In this document: positions 50,554-58,294 of the stretch, piece by piece | Layout: every line of letters starts with the position of its first letter | Numbering within the stretch: position 1 is the stretch's first letter | Assembly (NCBI GenBank): GCA_021817845.1 | Contig: JAKAFW010000022.1 | Location: 1-64,000 of the forward strand | DNA length: 64,000 nucleotides | DNA from: FEN-1297 sp021817845 | GTDB lineage: Bacteria > Bacteroidota > Ignavibacteria > Ignavibacteriales > Ignavibacteriaceae | Direction: 5' to 3' | The notes under the pieces: generated by a model | Seen by the model: only the letters and a program-made list of their open reading frames with translations | What the model was told of the DNA's origin: nothing | The model's database searches: none | Program-made: the position numbers and the translations under genes

Positions 50554-52703
50554 TGCTCAACTTTGAAAAGATTGGTATAAATTTCTCTCATCCGCCTGTT
50601 TATTTTTTCTTGTTCCTAATTCTTCTAGCGGGTTATTCTTTTTACGTTTACCGCTATACCGTTCCGCAGATTGCTACATCAAAAAAGATTTTTCTTACAA
50701 CTTTAAGAGCCCTTGCACTTATACTTCTGCTATTTGTCTTCTTTGAACCGGTTCTTACTTTAGCCAGGAAAATGATTCTTAATCCCGTTAATATGATTTT
50801 TGTCGACAACTCCAGGTCAATCCAAATTAACGATGGTATGAACAGAGAAACTACAGAAAAGAATTTTATTAACGATCTTAAGAAAAATGGTTTAAACGGA
50901 AATTCCGAGTTATTCACCTTCGGTTCAAAAGTTTCTAAACTTAGCTATGATAGTATACAGCAGTTAAATTTTTCGGAAGGAAGTACTAATTTCGCAAAGA
51001 TCTTCTCTTCAATTAATGGGGACGGAAAGAATATTGCTTCGATAGTCATCGTTAGTGACGGCGTAATTACTGAAGGTAGTGATCCAACATATACCGCGGC
51101 AAAACTCGGAATGCCAGTTTTTACTGTTGGCATTGGCGATTCTACTGCAAGAAGCGATGTTTGGGTAAAGAATGTTTTAGCTAATGATTTGATTTATGCC
51201 GGGACCCCGACTTCAATTGACGCCATAATATCCAACACCGGGTTCACAAATAAAAATGTAACTGCCACACTTTACGAAGATGGCACACAGGAGGCACAAC
51301 AAAATATTAAATTAAGCGCCGATGGAGTTCAGAATGTAAACTTCACCTATACTCCAAAGTCAAGCGGCGAAAAGAAGCTTACTGTTGTAGTGTCTAACAC
51401 AAAAGGTGAATTCACTTATGCAAATAATAAAAAAATATTTTACGTGAATGTTCTCAGTAGTAAAGTGAAAATATTGATTTTAGCTGGAAGTCCCTCTTCT
51501 GACTTATCTTTCATCAAAAATACATTGAGAGCGGACAGCAATCTTTCAGTAAATTCATACACGCAAATTTCTGCAGATCATTTTCTGGAAAAGAATTTTA
51601 ATCCAAAGATTATCGATAGCACAAATATTTTTTTCCTTATCGGTTTTCCTTCTAAAACTACTCCGGATGATTTATATCAAAGAATTATTGCAGAGATCTC
51701 CAAAAAGGATAAACCCTTTTTTATTACTCTTTCAAGCGGAATCGATTTCCAAAGGTTAAAAGAACTTCAATCAGAATTAGGATTTACGTTTAACAATATT
51801 AATCCAGACTATCTGGAAATTCAGCCAAATGTGTCTGCCGGTGAAGAAAATAACCCGCTGCTTCAAAACAACTCTAATAATATTTTGGATGCATGGAACA
51901 ATTTGCCTCCCGTATATCAGCCGAATGTTGATTTCAAGGCAAAACCCGAAAGTGACATTTTATCACAAATAAAAATTAACAACGTTCCAATCAATAAGCC
52001 ACTAATCCTAACAAGAAGGCTTGGAGATAAAAAATCAATCTCTATTTTAGCAAAAGATATTTGGCGATGGAAACTTGGAACATCAATGAAAAACTTGGAC
52101 TTGTTTGATCGTTTTATTTTAAGCAGCGTTAAATGGCTTAATGCAAAAGGAAACAATAAACAGGTAACAATTAAGACAACAAAAAAAGTATATTCTTTAG
52201 GAGAAAATGTTGAATTCACCGGACAAGTTTATGATCAGACATTTAATCCTGTTTCCAACTCTGAGGTGACTATAAATATAAGCGGAGGAGGAGGGAATTC
52301 CCAAATCCAATTAAATTCAATCGGTAATGGTTTATATGAAGGTTCTTTTCAAACAAATAACGCCGGAGATTATAAATATTCAGGTTATGCCTCACTTAAC
52401 GGAAAATCAATCGGAAAAGACAGCGGAAGCTTTAATTTAGGCGAAGTTGATATTGAAATGATAAACCCGAGGATGAATTATGATTTTCTAAACTTACTCG
52501 CAAACCAATCTAACGGAAAGTTTTTTTATAATTCTGATTATAAACATTTATTCGATATTTTAAGGAATCTTGATAAAGAATCATCAAAAGAAAGAATTGA
52601 AACGAGCGAAATTTATTTATGGTCAAATGAGTGGCTACTGGTAGTTGTAATTATTCTTTTCGGAATGGAGTGGTTTTTTAGAAAACGGTGGGGATTAATA
52701 TAA
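50553..52703 (+). CDS. Membrane-anchored VWA-like protein
   Basis: The 716-residue protein has two N-terminal membrane helices (residues 14-33 and 44-66) and a von Willebrand A-like domain (about residues 80-220) with MIFVDNSRSIQIND as a MIDAS-like DxSxS and IVIVSDGVITEGSD. Beta-rich repeats follow (about 235-600), with a final membrane helix (about 690-708) and a basic tail. It resembles the large BatA-like/COG proteins of the FCB group. Its ATG overlaps the phzF stop (taATG). Role unknown; probable envelope protein. Confidence 0.75.
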   Translation: MLNFEKIGINFSHPPVYFFLFLILLAGYSFYVYRYTVPQIATSKKIFLTTLRALALILLLFVFFEPVLTLARKMILNPVNMIFVDNSRSIQINDGMNRETTEKNFINDLKKNGLNGNSELFTFGSKVSKLSYDSIQQLNFSEGSTNFAKIFSSINGDGKNIASIVIVSDGVITEGSDPTYTAAKLGMPVFTVGIGDSTARSDVWVKNVLANDLIYAGTPTSIDAIISNTGFTNKNVTATLYEDGTQEAQQNIKLSADGVQNVNFTYTPKSSGEKKLTVVVSNTKGEFTYANNKKIFYVNVLSSKVKILILAGSPSSDLSFIKNTLRADSNLSVNSYTQISADHFLEKNFNPKIIDSTNIFFLIGFPSKTTPDDLYQRIIAEISKKDKPFFITLSSGIDFQRLKELQSELGFTFNNINPDYLEIQPNVSAGEENNPLLQNNSNNILDAWNNLPPVYQPNVDFKAKPESDILSQIKINNVPINKPLILTRRLGDKKSISILAKDIWRWKLGTSMKNLDLFDRFILSSVKWLNAKGNNKQVTIKTTKKVYSLGENVEFTGQVYDQTFNPVSNSEVTINISGGGGNSQIQLNSIGNGLYEGSFQTNNAGDYKYSGYASLNGKSIGKDSGSFNLGEVDIEMINPRMNYDFLNLLANQSNGKFFYNSDYKHLFDILRNLDKESSKERIETSEIYLWSNEWLLVVVIILFGMEWFFRKRWGLI

Positions 52704-52710
52704 TGCTATT

Positions 52711-52832
52711 TATAGTGCGACAAGTCGCAATTTTAAATTTTGAATGTTGAATTTTGAATGAAACGCAATGAAATTTATCATAAAAAAATATCTTGACATA
52801 ATAAACATAGAGTTAAACGGCAGTACTATAGG
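52711..52832 (+). repeat. Family A repeat, copy A5
   Basis: It starts TATAGTGCGACAAGTCGCAA, keeps TCTTGACATAATAAAC and ends CAGTACTATAGG. Both arms of the left palindrome changed together (GCGGC to GCGAC and GCCGC to GTCGC), preserving the pairing. It lies about 30 bp before comF. Confidence 0.8.
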
Positions 52833-52862
52833 TGAGATTAATAAATTATAGGGAATAATAAA

Positions 52863-53546
52863 TTGAATTTTCTTACTGAGATAGCCGATTTCTTCCTGCC
52901 CAGATTTTGCGCTTCATGCAGCACTAAACTTATTACCCGGGAAGATGTGGTTTGCAATATTTGTCTGAATAAACTTAATAGAGTAAACAAATCAAGAATT
53001 GCAATTCAATATTTAAGAAAGTTTAGGGAGACTGCAATTATTTCAGATTTCTATGCTCTTTATCTTTTTGAAAAGGAGAAAGAAGTTCAACGGATAATTC
53101 ATCAACTGAAATACAATCATAGATTTCTAATCGGAAAGTTTCTTGGAGAGAATTTGGGAAGAGCAATTTCCGAAGTAATTCAACCATGGCAAATAGACAT
53201 GATTATTCCTGTTCCGCTTCATCATCTTAAGAAAGCGGAAAGAGGATACAATCAATCTTTTTATATAACAAAAGGATTAAATAATATTTTACACATACCT
53301 GTTAATCAAAAAATAATAAAAAGGAAAAGATTTACGCAGTCTCAAACTAATCTGGACATGAAAGAGAGAGAACAAAACATAAAAGATGCATTCGCATTAA
53401 GGAGAGATTCTAAAATAAAGGGGAAAAATATTCTTTTAGTTGATGATGTCGTTACCACCGGGGCTACGGTTAGAGAGTGCGGTAGATTATTGCTAAATAA
53501 CGGAGCGAATAAAATATTTGTTGCTGCAGTTGCAATAGCAGATTGA
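52863..53546 (+). CDS. comF: ComF-family phosphoribosyltransferase-like protein
   Basis: The 227-residue protein has an N-terminal zinc-ribbon-like part (CASCSTKL then CNICLNKL) and a PRTase domain: IPVPLHHLKKAERGYNQSF near residue 116 and the PRPP loop LLVDDVVTTGATVRE near 192. ComF is linked to DNA uptake and processing in naturally competent bacteria. The start is a TTG after a family A repeat. It ends 6 bp before the convergent argS. Confidence 0.88.
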   Translation: MNFLTEIADFFLPRFCASCSTKLITREDVVCNICLNKLNRVNKSRIAIQYLRKFRETAIISDFYALYLFEKEKEVQRIIHQLKYNHRFLIGKFLGENLGRAISEVIQPWQIDMIIPVPLHHLKKAERGYNQSFYITKGLNNILHIPVNQKIIKRKRFTQSQTNLDMKEREQNIKDAFALRRDSKIKGKNILLVDDVVTTGATVRECGRLLLNNGANKIFVAAVAIAD

Positions 53547-53552
53547 AATACG

Positions 53553-55181
53553 TTACATTCTTTCCGGTGCAGATACTCCTAAAACAGACAGGCCATTTTT
53601 AATCACTATCTTAGTCGCCATTGCCAATGCAATCCTTGCTTCGGCTAATTTTTTTTCGGTGCCAATTATTCTGCAAAATGTATAAAACCTATGAAATGCT
53701 GCTGCAAGCTCTTCAAGGTAACTGCAAATACGGTGGGATTCAAAATACTCAGCACTCAACAAGATTTCATTCTTAAATTGATATAGTTTTTTTAACAACT
53801 GTTGTTCTTCGATTGAAGTAAGCAGATCTATATTTTCAACGGAAGATTTTAAGTTTTCATTTTCTATCATTTTTAGAATCGAAGATATGCGTGCGTTGGC
53901 ATACTGTAGATAAAAAACCGGATTTTCATCCGATTGTTTTTTTGCAAGTGCAAGATCGAAATTCATATGTGTCGTAATGTTCCGCATGTTAAAAAAGTAT
54001 CTAACAACATCACTTCCGACTTCATCAATAAGCTGGTCGATTGTAATATAATTTGCTTTACGAGTTGACATTTTAACGGCGACACCATTATCCATTATTG
54101 TTACAAATTGATGAATAAGCACTTTAATCTTTTCTGAGTTGTAGCCAAGTGCCTTTAATCCGGCAAGCACATCGGGATATGTAGCATTATGGTCGGAGCC
54201 AAAAATATCAACCATTAAATCATAGCCGCGATCAAACTTGGTTATATGGTATGCAATATCCGGAAGACGGTAGGTTGGTTCGCCGGTAGACTTCACAATA
54301 ACTTTATCCTGATCGTTGCCAAGCTCTGTCAGCTTAAGCCAAACAGCGCCGTCCTTATCATAAGAAAGATTTTTTCCTTTAAATGTATTCAAAGCTTCAG
54401 TAATTTTTCCTTCTTCATAGAGAGAATTTTCATTAAAGAAAATTTTATGTTTTATATTCAATCGTTCTAGTGTTCTTTTTATATCAGTAAAAATTTCACT
54501 TTCAGCTCTCTCCTTAAAAATTCCTTCTGCATTTTCATTGACATATAGATCACCAAACTCATCATAAATGCTTTTGGCGATGTCTTTAATGTATTCACCC
54601 TGATAATGATCTTCCGGAAAATCTGCTTGCTGACCGAGCAATTCCAAATATCTTAGTCTTACCGAATCTCCAAGTACCCGCATTTGTCTACCGGCATTAT
54701 TAAAATAATATTCACGATCGACAGTATAACCTATCCATTCCAATAGATTTGAGACAGTATCGCCAAAGACTGCATTCCTTCCGTGTCCTACTGTAAGTGG
54801 ACCTGTTGGGTTTGCAGAAACAAATTCTACATTTGCTTTTTTACCGGAATATTTTTTTGACTTGCCGAAATTTTCTCCCTCTGTCAATATGTCATTTACT
54901 ATTTGGGATATAAAGGAAGGAGAAAAAAAGAAATTTATGAAGCCCTGTCCGGCTATTTCAATTTTTGTTATAATTTGCTTATCGACATTTAAAGTTGAGA
55001 CAATTTCAGTGGCTATTTCTCGTGGCTTCTTTTTTAATTGTTTTACCAACAGCATGGCGACATTTGAAGAGAGATCTCCTTGGCTTTCAATTTTCGGTAC
55101 ATCGAAAGTAAGGTTCAGATCACGCAGGTATACCAATCTTTTGGCAGCTTCTTCAAAAATAGATAAAAGATACTCTTTCAA
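53553..55181 (-). CDS. argS: Arginyl-tRNA synthetase
   Basis: The 542-residue class I synthetase has FVSANPTGPLTVGHGRN (about residues 118-134; HIGH replaced by the usual HGRN in ArgRS), KMSTRKANYITIDQLIDEVG as KMSKS equivalent, and the C-terminal anticodon-binding helices with YLQYANARISSI and FHRFYTFCRI. It charges tRNA-Arg. It follows rsfS on the same strand by 45 bp. Confidence 0.95.
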   Translation of the reverse strand: MKEYLLSIFEEAAKRLVYLRDLNLTFDVPKIESQGDLSSNVAMLLVKQLKKKPREIATEIVSTLNVDKQIITKIEIAGQGFINFFFSPSFISQIVNDILTEGENFGKSKKYSGKKANVEFVSANPTGPLTVGHGRNAVFGDTVSNLLEWIGYTVDREYYFNNAGRQMRVLGDSVRLRYLELLGQQADFPEDHYQGEYIKDIAKSIYDEFGDLYVNENAEGIFKERAESEIFTDIKRTLERLNIKHKIFFNENSLYEEGKITEALNTFKGKNLSYDKDGAVWLKLTELGNDQDKVIVKSTGEPTYRLPDIAYHITKFDRGYDLMVDIFGSDHNATYPDVLAGLKALGYNSEKIKVLIHQFVTIMDNGVAVKMSTRKANYITIDQLIDEVGSDVVRYFFNMRNITTHMNFDLALAKKQSDENPVFYLQYANARISSILKMIENENLKSSVENIDLLTSIEEQQLLKKLYQFKNEILLSAEYFESHRICSYLEELAAAFHRFYTFCRIIGTEKKLAEARIALAMATKIVIKNGLSVLGVSAPERM

Positions 55182-55226
55182 AATTTTTTCCGGTTTTATT
55201 GTTAAGAAATAAGGAGCAGAAGAAGG

Positions 55227-55625
55227 TTATTCTTGTTTTTTAACCGTTCTCGGTTTTCTTTTAACAGGTGGTTTAAGTGCCGGGTCAGTTACTTCTTTTA
55301 ATGGCGCATCACCCCAAAGCTTTTCCAAATTATAAAATTCTCTGGCTTCTTTTTTAAATACGTGTACAATTACATCAATGTAATCTATCAATACCCAGCT
55401 TAGAGCCTGATAGCCTTCCTTATGCCAATTTTTTATTCCTTCATCTCTTAAGCTTTTATCGACTTCATCTGCTATAGCTTTAACCTGGGTATCAGAATCA
55501 GCGCTGCATATAACAAAATAATCAGTCATGGTTGTTAATTTCCGGAGATCTAGGATTTTTACATCATACCCTTTTTTTTCGAAAATCAGGTTTGTAATTT
55601 TTTTTGAAAGTTGAGTTGAATTCAA
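55227..55625 (-). CDS. rsfS: Ribosome silencing factor RsfS
   Basis: The 132-residue protein has the RsfS/Iojap core: ILDLRKLTTMTDYFVICSAD followed by QVKAIADEVDK and NWHKEGYQALSWVLIDYIDV, then VHVFKKEAREFYNLEKLWGD, all conserved. It binds uL14 and keeps ribosomal subunits apart in poor nutrients. The C-terminal 25 residues are basic and proline-rich. It lies 11 bp from the LytR_C gene. Confidence 0.94.
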   Translation of the reverse strand: MNSTQLSKKITNLIFEKKGYDVKILDLRKLTTMTDYFVICSADSDTQVKAIADEVDKSLRDEGIKNWHKEGYQALSWVLIDYIDVIVHVFKKEAREFYNLEKLWGDAPLKEVTDPALKPPVKRKPRTVKKQE

Positions 55626-55636
55626 TTTTTTTTGCC

Positions 55637-56125
55637 TTATTGATTTGGTTTTAAGGTGTCAAAATCTTTTCCGATTACTACTGAAGCATCGAGAAAATAA
55701 TTTTTGTTTATTTGTTGTATTATGTTTTTCCTGTCAATTCCAAGGGCATCGGCTATTTTTATAGCGTTTGCCGTGTTGCCAACCCGGTCTATTACTAATG
55801 TTTTTTCAACGTCAAATGAAATATAATTTCCAATTTGGACAACATCAAAGTTATTCTTACGCAGAAATGAGGTAACGTTATCCGCAGCGCCCGGTACACC
55901 GCATCCATTCAATACCTCTACCTGAATAATTGAAGTTGTTTTTTTGGAGTTTATTTTATCTATCTCATTAATTTTAGCCCGTTGAAGTTTATGGAACAAT
56001 GAATATCCAAGAAATATTATTATAATCCCCAGAAAAACGAGTATAATATTGGTAAACAGGTTGGAAGTCGAATCTTTTAACTTATAATTAAGTGAAGCTT
56101 TGTCCGGTCGGTGTTTTTCATTCAC
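55637..56125 (-). CDS. Membrane-anchored LytR C-terminal-domain protein
   Basis: The 162-residue protein has a membrane helix at residues 25-42 and, after a short linker, a LytR_C domain (about residues 65-160): IIQVEVLNGCGVPGAADNV, SFDVEKTLVIDRVG and ASVVIGKDFD. The domain occurs with cell-wall glycopolymer transferases, here alone. It is the usual neighbour of rsfS in the phylum. Envelope role inferred. Confidence 0.85.
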   Translation of the reverse strand: MNEKHRPDKASLNYKLKDSTSNLFTNIILVFLGIIIIFLGYSLFHKLQRAKINEIDKINSKKTTSIIQVEVLNGCGVPGAADNVTSFLRKNNFDVVQIGNYISFDVEKTLVIDRVGNTANAIKIADALGIDRKNIIQQINKNYFLDASVVIGKDFDTLKPNQ

Positions 56126-56164
56126 TTGTTAAAATTATCCTGCAATATTCTTTTAAGATAAGTC

Positions 56165-56656
56165 TTACCTCGAAAAGCCAAAATCATTATACCAGCCATT
56201 GCCGTAACCGCCGTACATGGAATAAGGTGAATAATAGCCGTAAGGAATATGATTATATTGAATCGAGATTGAAACATCTTTCCATGGTTGATAATTCAAA
56301 GCTACTCTGTTAAGATATATCCCGTTTATGCTATTCTGAAAACTTTTTCCCAGAGTGCTGTATGGAGCATTTACAACGCTTGCCTCTAGCTGTAAATTTA
56401 AATTTTTATTAAACTGATATGACATATTATTTGTATATACACCTAATGCCAAGCCTTGACCGCCAAACGAAGAATAGGACATGCTATAGGATTGTTTCAT
56501 CTGAAAATCATTAGAATTTAGAAATCCGAATAAAGAATTGTTATTATTATTAATCATTCCTTCTCTAACATCTGGTGTCGGAAGCCCTGAGTCCTTAAAT
56601 TGAGCAAACGCTGTCATTGTTAACCCAACGAATAATATCAAAAACATCTTTTTCAT
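56165..56656 (-). CDS. Secreted hypothetical protein, 163 aa
   Basis: The ATG at 56656 starts a clear signal peptide (MKKMFLILFVGLTMTAFAQ); a longer frame upstream is not needed. The mature protein is rich in Gly, Ser, Tyr and Asn and has alternating strands, ending in GGYGNGWYNDFGFSR, suggestive of a small outer-membrane or surface protein. Family unknown. It lies between panD and LytR_C on the same strand. Confidence 0.7.
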   Translation of the reverse strand: MKKMFLILFVGLTMTAFAQFKDSGLPTPDVREGMINNNNNSLFGFLNSNDFQMKQSYSMSYSSFGGQGLALGVYTNNMSYQFNKNLNLQLEASVVNAPYSTLGKSFQNSINGIYLNRVALNYQPWKDVSISIQYNHIPYGYYSPYSMYGGYGNGWYNDFGFSR

Positions 56657-56747
56657 CTTAATACCTAAAAATTTTCTATGAAGTTTAAATAATTCATATA
56701 ATAAAATCAATGAAAATACTTGTTCAATTGGAGTCTTGTTATTTGGA

Positions 56748-57104
56748 TTACAAAATTTTAGTAACCTTATTTTGTTTGTCGACTAAAACAATCTTTGGTT
56801 TATGTTTTTTTGCTTCTTCTTGGGTCATTTCAGAATACGTAATGATTATTACTTCATCTCCGACAGCACCAAGCCTTGCGGCAGGTCCGTTGAGACATAT
56901 CATACCACTTCCTGCGGGACCTTCAAGTGTATAAGTCTCGAATCTGTTTCCATTATTTACATTCACCACCTGTACTTTTTCAAACTGTAGTATATCAGCC
57001 GTTGAAAGCAAATCTTTATCAATTGTTATACTGCCTTCGTAATAAAGTTCTGCCATCGTTACCGTAGCACGGTGAATTTTTGATTTGAACATTTCTCGGG
57101 TCAT
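56748..57104 (-). CDS. panD: Aspartate 1-decarboxylase
   Basis: The 118-residue proenzyme has the self-cleavage site Gly24-Ser25 in LYYEGSITID, which produces the pyruvoyl group, and Lys9 of the conserved KSKIHRATVT. ICLNGPAARLGAVGDEVIII completes the signature. It makes beta-alanine for pantothenate and coenzyme A. It begins the leftward argS-side cluster. Confidence 0.95.
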   Translation of the reverse strand: MTREMFKSKIHRATVTMAELYYEGSITIDKDLLSTADILQFEKVQVVNVNNGNRFETYTLEGPAGSGMICLNGPAARLGAVGDEVIIITYSEMTQEEAKKHKPKIVLVDKQNKVTKIL

Positions 57105-57271
57105 TACTGCCTAATTTTTTTATTACAAATATACTTAGTTTCGTCTCACAGTTTCAAGGAATGAATTATTGCAAAAAGGGTGTTTTTGACACTCCTTAAG
57201 CTCTTATGAGAAAATTTCTATAGCGTGGGAATGGGAAAAATGAGAGATCAGTGCAAGATAAGGGCATGAGA

Positions 57272-57304
57272 AGTGCATTCAGAGTGTATTCAGAGTGCAT
57301 TCAG
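57272..57304 (+). repeat. 11-bp tandem repeat, three units
   Basis: AGTGCATTCAG, AGTGTATTCAG, AGTGCATTCAG. One transition distinguishes the middle unit. Confidence 0.85.
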
Positions 57305-57460
57305 AATTTAGTGTTGATTTGCTTTCTCTTCTTTGAGCGTTTTGGAAGAATTAGTACATATCAGCGATAAAGTTATAAAATGCAGAGAAAAAGAACCAAT
57401 GTTTTACTACATCTAACGTATTAAATTGTAATATGTTAGTCAAGAAAGAAATAGAAATGC

Positions 57461-57580
57461 CATAGCACGGCAAGCCGCAATTTTGAATTATGAATGTTGA
57501 ATTTTGAATGAAACGCAATGAAATTTATCATAAAAATATCTTGACATAAAAAACAAAGATTTAAACGGCAATACTATAGT
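57461..57580 (+). repeat. Family A repeat, copy A6
   Basis: It starts CATAGCACGGCAAGCCGCAA and ends CAATACTATAG; near-consensus, with no insert. Confidence 0.88.
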
Positions 57581-57584
57581 AACC

Positions 57585-57670
57585 ATGGGATATCTCAGTC
57601 GCAAGCTTCTTCGATATGACACGAAAATAATTGTCATTTCGAATCCGGCTTTAGCCGGTGAGAAATCCCA
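57585..57670 (+). repeat. Family C repeat unit, copy C2
   Basis: ATGGGATATCTCAGTCG to GGTGAGAAATCCCA with the inner hairpin CCGGCTTTAGCCGG; it directly follows A6. Confidence 0.75.
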
Positions 57671-57686
57671 CGAATAGTTCAGGACT

Positions 57687-57812
57687 AATAGCGCGGCAAG
57701 CCGCAATTTTGAATTATGAATGTTGAATTTTGAATTTTGAATGAAGCGCAATGAAATTTATCATAAAAATATCTTGACATAAAAAACAAAGATTTAAACG
57801 GCAATACTATAG
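57687..57812 (+). repeat. Family A repeat, copy A7
   Basis: Nearly identical to A6 with one extra TTTTGAAT unit; it ends CAATACTATAG. Confidence 0.88.
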
Positions 57813-57817
57813 TAACC

Positions 57818-57955
57818 ATGGGATATCTCAGTCGCAAGCTCCTTCGATATGACATAACTCTTTCTTAGAGATCATTTTCATCGAAGAACTGATCCTTCGA
57901 TATGACACGAAAATAATTGTCATTTCGAATCCGGCTTTAGCCGGTGAGAAATCCT
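57818..57955 (+). repeat. Family C repeat unit, copy C3
   Basis: It starts ATGGGATATCTCAGTCG and ends GGTGAGAAATCC. It contains an internal extra segment with a second CCTTCGATATGACA, so it is longer than C2. Confidence 0.7.
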
Positions 57956-58083
57956 GGTGAGCATATCTATGAGGACAATTTTAATGGTGATAACTTTATC
58001 AGAGTGGGGTATTAAATGTTTAGTACAATATCCTAGACAGAAGTGATTTAGAAAGATTTTTTTAATAAATTGATATTTTTCAC

Positions 58084-58113
58084 TTGACAAAGAAAAATTG
58101 TGTCGTATATTTG
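58084..58113 (+). promoter_or_regulatory. trp operon promoter, Bacteroidota type
   Basis: TTG (start of TTGACA, 58084) and TATATTTG (58106-58113) are separated by 19 nt. The -7 element is a perfect TAnnTTTG. Transcription should start near 58120, about 6 nt before the leader-peptide ATG. Confidence 0.7.
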
Positions 58114-58125
58114 TGTCAAGAAATT

Positions 58126-58218
58126 ATGAAAAAGATCACTGGCACATATTTTAGCAATTTTTATTTTAGACCAAATTTTTGGTGGTGGTTTAATATGCCT
58201 AACAATATGACCCAGTGA
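58126..58218 (+). CDS. trpL: Tryptophan leader peptide
   Basis: The 30-residue open frame reads MKKITGTYFSNFYFRPNFWW and WFNMPNNMTQ, with three consecutive Trp codons (58183-58191). It lies between a promoter and an intrinsic terminator just before trpE. Stalling on these codons when charged tRNA-Trp is scarce would leave bases near its stop codon free for antiterminator pairing. The peptide itself has no other expected role. Confidence 0.85.
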   Translation: MKKITGTYFSNFYFRPNFWWWFNMPNNMTQ

Positions 58219-58278
58219 TTTTGAGATAAATATTTATAATTATAAACCCTTCTCAGTCCAACTGGGAAGGGTTTTTTT
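58135..58278 (+). promoter_or_regulatory. trp attenuator (alternative RNA structures)
   Basis: Segment 1 (ATCACTGG, 58135-58142) is perfectly complementary to segment 2 (CCAGTGAT, 58212-58219). Segment 2 (CCCAGT, 58211-58216) is also complementary to ACTGGG (58261-58266), which belongs to the terminator stem. The three possibilities exclude each other. Segment 2 overlaps the leader stop codon, so a ribosome reaching the stop hides it and lets the terminator form, while one stalled at the Trp codons about 20 nt before leaves it free. Confidence 0.75.
58245..58278 (+). terminator. trp attenuator terminator
   Basis: AACCCTTCTCAG pairs with CTGGGAAGGGTT (12 bp, one wobble) around a 5-nt loop and runs into TTTTTTTG. 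It ends about 17 bp before the trpE ATG. Confidence 0.92.
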
Positions 58279-58294
58279 GTTTTATGGCGGCAAT

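Larger units (their letters stand above)
57105..58083. other. 979-bp repeat-rich spacer before the trp operon
   Basis: The spacer contains an 11-bp tandem repeat, family A copies A6 and A7 and family C copies C2 and C3 arranged as a near-duplicate pair, then AT-rich sequence before the trp promoter. Short open frames inside are repeat translations. Confidence 0.75.

Noticed and set aside
58277..58294. An upstream TTG start for trpE giving six extra residues
   Set aside because: It lies within the U-tract of the attenuator; the ATG at 58295 gives the standard TrpE N-terminus.
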